Below are positions 7,993 to 11,281 of a stretch of 11,281 nucleotides of DNA, in pieces (within the stretch, counting starts at the first letter, position 1; the number at the start of each line of letters is the position of its first letter). Made by a program: the position numbers and the translations under genes. The stretch comes from an uncultured Eubacteriales bacterium (GTDB taxonomy: Bacteria > Bacillota > Clostridia > Christensenellales > Borkfalkiaceae), in the NCBI GenBank assembly GCA_900545325.1, contig UQZE01000066.1, forward strand, positions 1-11,281, read 5' to 3'. The notes under the pieces were generated by a model, which was not told the origin of the DNA, did not search any database, and saw only the letters and a program-made list of their open reading frames with translations.

Positions 7993-9237
7993 ATGATAAA
8001 CATACCCAAGGGCACCAAGGACGTTTTACCGAAGGACGCATATAAGTGGCAGTACCTCGAAAAACAGGCGCGCAGGGCCGCGAAAAATTTCAACGTGAAA
8101 GAGATACGCACGCCGATCTTCGAGCATACGGAAGTATTTCTGCGCGGCGTGGGCGATACTACCGACATCGTCAATAAAGAGATGTACACCTTTCTCGACA
8201 AGGGAGGGCGCAGCATAACTTTAAAGCCGGAGGGCACCGCGGCGGCGGTGCGCGCGTTCATAGAAAACGGGCTTTTCAACGAGGCGATGCCCGTCAAGCT
8301 CTTTTACATCACGCCGTGTTTCCGCTACGAGCGCCCGCAGGCGGGAAGACTTAGGGAATTTCACCAGTTCGGCGTGGAGGTGTTCGGCAGCGAGCGCGCG
8401 GACGTGGACGCCGAAGTCATTCTGCTCGCAAAGACCTTTCTCGAAAGCGTGGGCGTAAAGGAACTGGAACTCAACCTGAACAGCATCGGCTGTAAAAAGT
8501 GCCGCGCGGAATACAACGAAATTCTCAAAGCGTATCTGAAAGCGAACGAACGGGAGCTCTGTCCGCTCTGCCGCGAGAGAATGGAAAAGAACCCGCTCCG
8601 CGTGCTCGACTGCAAGGACGAGGCCTGCCGGCATGTCATTGAGGGCGCGCCGCGCATAATCGATCATATCTGCGGCGATTGCAAGGAACATTTTGAAAAG
8701 GTGCAGGCGTTTTTAACGTCGTGCGGCGTGTCTTTTAAAATCAATCCGAATATTGTGCGCGGGCTCGATTACTATACCCGCACGGTGTTCGAATTCGTTT
8801 CCACCGCCATCGGCGCGCAGGGCACGGTATGCGGCGGCGGCAGGTACGACGGCTTGGTGGAGTCCATGGACGGCCCCTCGCTGGGCGGCGCGGGATTCGG
8901 GCTCGGCCTCGAAAGGCTGCTCTTGCTTATCGAAAAGCTGGGAATAGAGATCCCCGACGAAAACCGCGTGAAAGTCTATATCGCTCCGATGGGCGAAGCC
9001 GCTTACGCAAAAGCTTTTTCCCTCGTCTGCGAACTGCGGAACGCGGGCATAGCCGCGGAAACCGACCATTTCGGCAGAGGGCTGAAAGCGCAGATGAAAT
9101 ATGCGGACAAGCTGGGCGCCGAAAACGTGATCGTGCTGGGCGACAGCGAACTCGAAAGCGGTGAAGTCAACGTCAAGCATATGGCGGACGGAGTACAGAC
9201 GAAGACGTCTTTGAAAAACTTAAAGGAGTTCTTTTAA
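7993..9237 (+). CDS. hisS: Histidyl-tRNA synthetase
   Basis: HisRS attaches histidine to tRNA-His in two ATP-dependent steps. The 414-residue protein is a typical class II enzyme: N-terminal IPKGTKD, an ATP-site segment LKPEGTAAAVRAF (77-89), motif 2 CFRYERPQAGRLREFHQFG (109-127), the histidine-binding motif RGLDYYTRTVFEF (256-268) with catalytic-type Arg256, motif 3 GFGLGLERLL (301-310) and an anticodon-binding domain (about 327-414). The insertion domain holds four cysteine pairs (167/170, 190/193, 207/212, 227/230), which could bind zinc; from memory, similar cysteines occur in clostridial HisRS. HisZ, the paralogue lacking aminoacylation, is unlikely because the catalytic motifs are intact. 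aspS, the usual Bacillota partner of hisS, is not next to it. Confidence 0.97.
   Translation: MINIPKGTKDVLPKDAYKWQYLEKQARRAAKNFNVKEIRTPIFEHTEVFLRGVGDTTDIVNKEMYTFLDKGGRSITLKPEGTAAAVRAFIENGLFNEAMPVKLFYITPCFRYERPQAGRLREFHQFGVEVFGSERADVDAEVILLAKTFLESVGVKELELNLNSIGCKKCRAEYNEILKAYLKANERELCPLCRERMEKNPLRVLDCKDEACRHVIEGAPRIIDHICGDCKEHFEKVQAFLTSCGVSFKINPNIVRGLDYYTRTVFEFVSTAIGAQGTVCGGGRYDGLVESMDGPSLGGAGFGLGLERLLLLIEKLGIEIPDENRVKVYIAPMGEAAYAKAFSLVCELRNAGIAAETDHFGRGLKAQMKYADKLGAENVIVLGDSELESGEVNVKHMADGVQTKTSLKNLKEFF
9222..9228 (+). promoter_or_regulatory. Ribosome binding site for the RseC-like gene, inside hisS
   Basis: AAAGGAG in the last codons of hisS lies 12 nt before the ATG at 9241, slightly longer than ideal. 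A second weak AAGG overlaps the hisS stop at 9236-9239. The GTG at 9244 is a possible alternative start one codon later. Confidence 0.6.
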
Positions 9238-9240
9238 GGT

Positions 9241-9678
9241 ATGGTGGAAAGCGGAGAGGTCGTCAAAGTAGAAAAAAACGCCGTTACCGTGCGCGTTTCG
9301 CGCAAGGACGAATGTTCAAAATGCGGTATGTGCGGCATGAGAGCGGGCATGAGCGACATCGACTTCAAGGCGAAGAGCGAAATCGACGCCGAAGTCGGGG
9401 ATACCGTGCTCGTCAGCACCGAACAGAAAACAAAGCTTTTGTCGGTGTTTTTGATATTTTTGGTGCCGCTTCTGCTCATAGCGGGGGCGATAGGCATTTC
9501 TTATGCATTAAACCTCGAAGAACTATGGATACTGATAATATGCGTCGGCGCGCTCGGCCTTTGGTTCGCGGTGCTCGCGGTGATCGATAAAACGGTTTCT
9601 AAGATCAACGGCTTTTGCCCGACGGTAGTAAGAATAATCAAGAAAAAAGGAGAAACGACAAATGAGCGAACTGATTAA
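9241..9678 (+). CDS. RseC/MucC family membrane protein with cysteine cluster
   Basis: The protein (145 residues) has the RseC/MucC layout: a cytoplasmic beta-rich N-terminal part (VVKVEKNAVTVRVS) leading to a cysteine cluster, ECSKCGMC, with Cys25, Cys28 and Cys31. After VGDTVLVS (52-59) come two membrane segments (about 67-88 and 95-114) and a basic cytoplasmic tail with Cys126. In gammaproteobacteria RseC belongs to the SoxR-reducing system and modulates sigma-E; many clostridia carry family members of unknown role. The cluster is tighter (CxxCxxC) than in Escherichia RseC and could hold iron-sulfur or zinc, which is inference. It starts 3 nt after hisS and overlaps the thioredoxin gene by 17 nt, so a link to thiol redox is plausible. 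The family call is fairly firm; the function is not known. Confidence 0.8.
   Translation: MVESGEVVKVEKNAVTVRVSRKDECSKCGMCGMRAGMSDIDFKAKSEIDAEVGDTVLVSTEQKTKLLSVFLIFLVPLLLIAGAIGISYALNLEELWILIICVGALGLWFAVLAVIDKTVSKINGFCPTVVRIIKKKGETTNERTD
9646..9652 (+). promoter_or_regulatory. Ribosome binding site of the thioredoxin gene
   Basis: AAAGGAG lies 9 nt before the ATG at 9662, inside the 3' end of the upstream RseC-like gene. It fixes the start that makes the two genes overlap by 17 nt. Confidence 0.8.
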
Positions 9679-9991
9679 CGAGATCATGAGCGAAGAGGAA
9701 TTCGACGCGCTTTTGAAAGAAGAAACGAAACCCGTTCTCACGGATTTCTGGGCGACCTGGTGCGGCCCCTGCCGTATGCAGGCTCCTATTTTGGAGGAAT
9801 TCGCCAAGGAAATGGAAGGAAAGGTACGCGTGGTCAAAGTAGATACGGACGTAAACGAAAAGTTGGCTATGCGGCTGAAAATCGCCTCCATTCCCACGCT
9901 GATGGTATTCAAGGACGGCCGCCAGGTGGAAAAGAGCGTCGGCCTTACATCCAAAGCGCAGCTTTCGGAAATGGTCATCAAATATCTCTGA
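9662..9991 (+). CDS. trxA: Thioredoxin
   Basis: A 109-residue cytoplasmic thioredoxin, a dithiol protein that reduces disulfides in enzymes such as ribonucleotide reductase and is recharged by thioredoxin reductase. The active site is WCGPC, with Cys34 and Cys37. The buried acid Asp28 (DFWATW) and the cis-proline Pro78 (SIPTLMVF) are both in place, and the chain has a full thioredoxin fold with no signal peptide or extra domain. It begins inside the RseC-like gene and ends 45 nt before glyA. No thioredoxin reductase is in the window. Bacteria often carry several thioredoxins, so the symbol marks the family and not a proven main thioredoxin. Confidence 0.93.
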   Translation: MSELINEIMSEEEFDALLKEETKPVLTDFWATWCGPCRMQAPILEEFAKEMEGKVRVVKVDTDVNEKLAMRLKIASIPTLMVFKDGRQVEKSVGLTSKAQLSEMVIKYL

Positions 9992-9996
9992 GAAGA

Positions 9997-10013
9997 CGCC
10001 GCGGCAAGCGGCG
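9997..10013 (+). other. Small GC-rich hairpin between trx and glyA
   Basis: CGCCGC (9997-10002) pairs perfectly with GCGGCG (10008-10013) around a 5-nt loop. No run of T follows, so it is not an intrinsic terminator. It sits in the only gap larger than 14 nt and ends 8 nt before the glyA ribosome binding site. It may stabilise the mRNA end or tune glyA translation, or it may be chance in GC-rich DNA. Confidence 0.4.
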
Positions 10014-10021
10014 CGATACAT

Positions 10022-10028
10022 AAAAGGA
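10022..10028 (+). promoter_or_regulatory. Ribosome binding site of glyA
   Basis: AAAAGGA lies 8 nt before the ATG at 10037 and supports this start, which gives a normal SHMT N-terminus. Confidence 0.65.
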
Positions 10029-10036
10029 ATACGGAA

Positions 10037-11281
10037 ATGATAGAGTTCAAGAAACTGAAGGAAAAAGACCCCGAACTGTTTGCGGCCATGGAGGACGAAC
10101 TCAACCGCCAGCAGAACAACATCGAACTGATCGCCAGCGAGAACTTCGTCAGCGAAGAGGTGATGGCGGCGGTAGGTTCGCACCTTACCAACAAATATGC
10201 CGAAGGTTATCCCGCGCACCGCTATTACGGCGGCTGTCAGTTTGTGGACGTGGCGGAAAACCTCGCCATCGAGCGCGCGAAAAAGCTTTTCGGCTGCGAA
10301 CACGCCAACGTGCAGCCGCACAGCGGCGCCAACGCCAACTTCGCCGTTTATTTTGCCGTGCTCAAACCGGGCGATACCATTCTCGGCATGTCGCTCGCGC
10401 ACGGCGGGCACCTCACGCACGGCAGCCCCGTCAACGTTTCGGGTAAATTCTTCAACGCGGTAGGCTACACGGTGTCCGAAGACACGCAGGTTATCGACTA
10501 TGACAAGCTCGAAAAGCAGGCGGAGGAAGTAAAACCGCAGATCGTCGTCGCGGGGGCGAGCGCTTATCCGCGCACGATCGATTTCAAGCGTATCCGCGAG
10601 ATCTGCGACAAGGTTGGCGCATACATGATGGTGGATATCGCGCACATTGCGGGTTTAGTCGCCGCGGGACTGCACCCCAGCCCCGTGCCGTATGCGGACT
10701 TCGTTACCACAACCACGCACAAAACTTTGCGCGGCCCGCGCGGCGGCATGATCATGTGCAAGGAACGGTACGCGAAACTTATCGACAAGGCCGTGTTCCC
10801 CGGCACGCAGGGCGGCCCGCTCATGCACGTTATCGCGGGCAAGGCCGTCGCTTTGGGCGAGGCTCTGAAACCGGAATTTACGGAATATCAGAAACAGGTC
10901 GTCAAAAACGCGAAGGCGATGAGCGAACGCTTTTTACATAACGGCATAAAGCTGGTGAGCGGCGGTACGGACAATCACCTCATGCTGCTCGATCTGACCG
11001 ACGCGGGCATCACGGGCAAGGAGCTCGAAAAGATGCTCGACGAAGTGAATATCACCGTCAACAAAAACGCCATTCCCTTCGATAAGCAGAGTCCGTTCGT
11101 TACGAGCGGCATCCGCATCGGCACGCCGAGCGTTACCACGCGCGGTTTCGACGAAGCGGACTGCGAAAAGGTTGCGGATCTTATCACGGAGATCGTCCGC
11201 GGCAGGGAAAGCGCCTTCGTCTCGGTGAAAAAAGGCGTGAAAGAGCTTATCGAAAAGCGCCCGCTATATAAAGATACATTC
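10037..11281 (+). CDS. glyA: Serine hydroxymethyltransferase, open at the right edge
   Basis: GlyA is a PLP enzyme that converts serine and tetrahydrofolate to glycine and 5,10-methylenetetrahydrofolate, the main cellular source of one-carbon units. The 415 visible codons include ELIASENFVS (30-39), NKYAEGYPAHRYYGG (52-66), the PLP-ring Asp200 in VDIAHIAG, the PLP-binding Lys229 in TTTTHKTLRGPRGG and the carboxylate-binding Arg360 in SGIRIGTP. The numbering matches Escherichia SHMT at Lys229. The frame is still open at the last base, but the ending RPLYKDTF resembles the usual SHMT C-terminus, so only a few residues or just the stop are missing. It is the last gene of the block, 45 nt after the thioredoxin. 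Its product is the methyl donor for TrmFO, encoded about 4 kb upstream. Confidence 0.98.
   Translation, partial: MIEFKKLKEKDPELFAAMEDELNRQQNNIELIASENFVSEEVMAAVGSHLTNKYAEGYPAHRYYGGCQFVDVAENLAIERAKKLFGCEHANVQPHSGANANFAVYFAVLKPGDTILGMSLAHGGHLTHGSPVNVSGKFFNAVGYTVSEDTQVIDYDKLEKQAEEVKPQIVVAGASAYPRTIDFKRIREICDKVGAYMMVDIAHIAGLVAAGLHPSPVPYADFVTTTTHKTLRGPRGGMIMCKERYAKLIDKAVFPGTQGGPLMHVIAGKAVALGEALKPEFTEYQKQVVKNAKAMSERFLHNGIKLVSGGTDNHLMLLDLTDAGITGKELEKMLDEVNITVNKNAIPFDKQSPFVTSGIRIGTPSVTTRGFDEADCEKVADLITEIVRGRESAFVSVKKGVKELIEKRPLYKDTF

Noticed and set aside
9534..9539. GATAAT, a -10-like box inside the RseC-like gene, possibly a promoter for the thioredoxin gene
   Set aside because: No TTGACA-like box lies 16-18 bp upstream (AACCTC is found there), and the AT-rich patch is explained by codons for a membrane segment.
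9992..10036. Possible terminator or promoter between trx and glyA
   Set aside because: The hairpin lacks a T run, and the TACATA-like box after it has no -35 partner; I list only the hairpin, at low confidence.
1..11281. CRISPR arrays, insertion sequences, tRNA or rRNA genes, riboswitches, phage or defence genes
   Set aside because: No direct repeats with spacers, transposase motifs or structured RNA signals were seen, and coding sequence fills almost the whole window. Nothing here supports a new mobile or defence system.

Overview
This window is a dense, single-strand stretch of bacterial chromosome: ten protein genes, all on the + strand, with almost no intergenic DNA. The gene content and order (comM-dprA-topA-trmFO-hslV-hslU) match a cluster known from Bacillota. 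Moderately high GC, strong AAGGAGG-type ribosome binding sites and a cysteine-rich HisRS of the clostridial kind point to an uncultured clostridium-like bacterium. A Christensenellales-type lineage is a guess only. TGA is used as a stop (comM, trx), so the genetic code looks standard.

Layout. 2-1435: 3' part of comM/yifB, an AAA+ Mg-chelatase-like ATPase cut by the left edge. 1437-2507: dprA, which loads RecA on incoming single-stranded DNA. 2522-4834: topA, DNA topoisomerase I with five C-terminal zinc ribbons. 4818-6119: trmFO, the folate-dependent tRNA m5U54 methyltransferase. 6120-6659 and 6672-7982: hslV and hslU, the proteasome-like protease and its unfoldase. 7993-9237: hisS, histidyl-tRNA synthetase. 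9241-9678: a small RseC/MucC-type membrane protein with a cysteine cluster. 9662-9991: a thioredoxin. 10037-11281: glyA, serine hydroxymethyltransferase, which is still open at the right edge but probably complete except for its last few residues or stop codon.

The gaps between genes run from -17 to +45 nt. No promoter or intrinsic terminator is visible anywhere, so the block is probably read as one long transcript or a few overlapping ones. It falls into three groups: DNA handling (comM, dprA, topA), protein quality control (hslVU), and tRNA/one-carbon/redox functions (trmFO, hisS, rseC-like, trx, glyA). GlyA makes 5,10-methylenetetrahydrofolate, the methyl donor TrmFO uses.

I did not find a new biological system. 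The points worth a second look are: a probable Illumina adapter remnant in bases 1-7; the absence of xerC and codY from their usual places around hslVU, with hisS in codY's position; an overlapping RseC-like/thioredoxin pair; an uncertain N-terminal nucleophile in HslV; and two unusual residues beside the arginine finger of HslU. No stretch of more than 45 bases lacks a gene.
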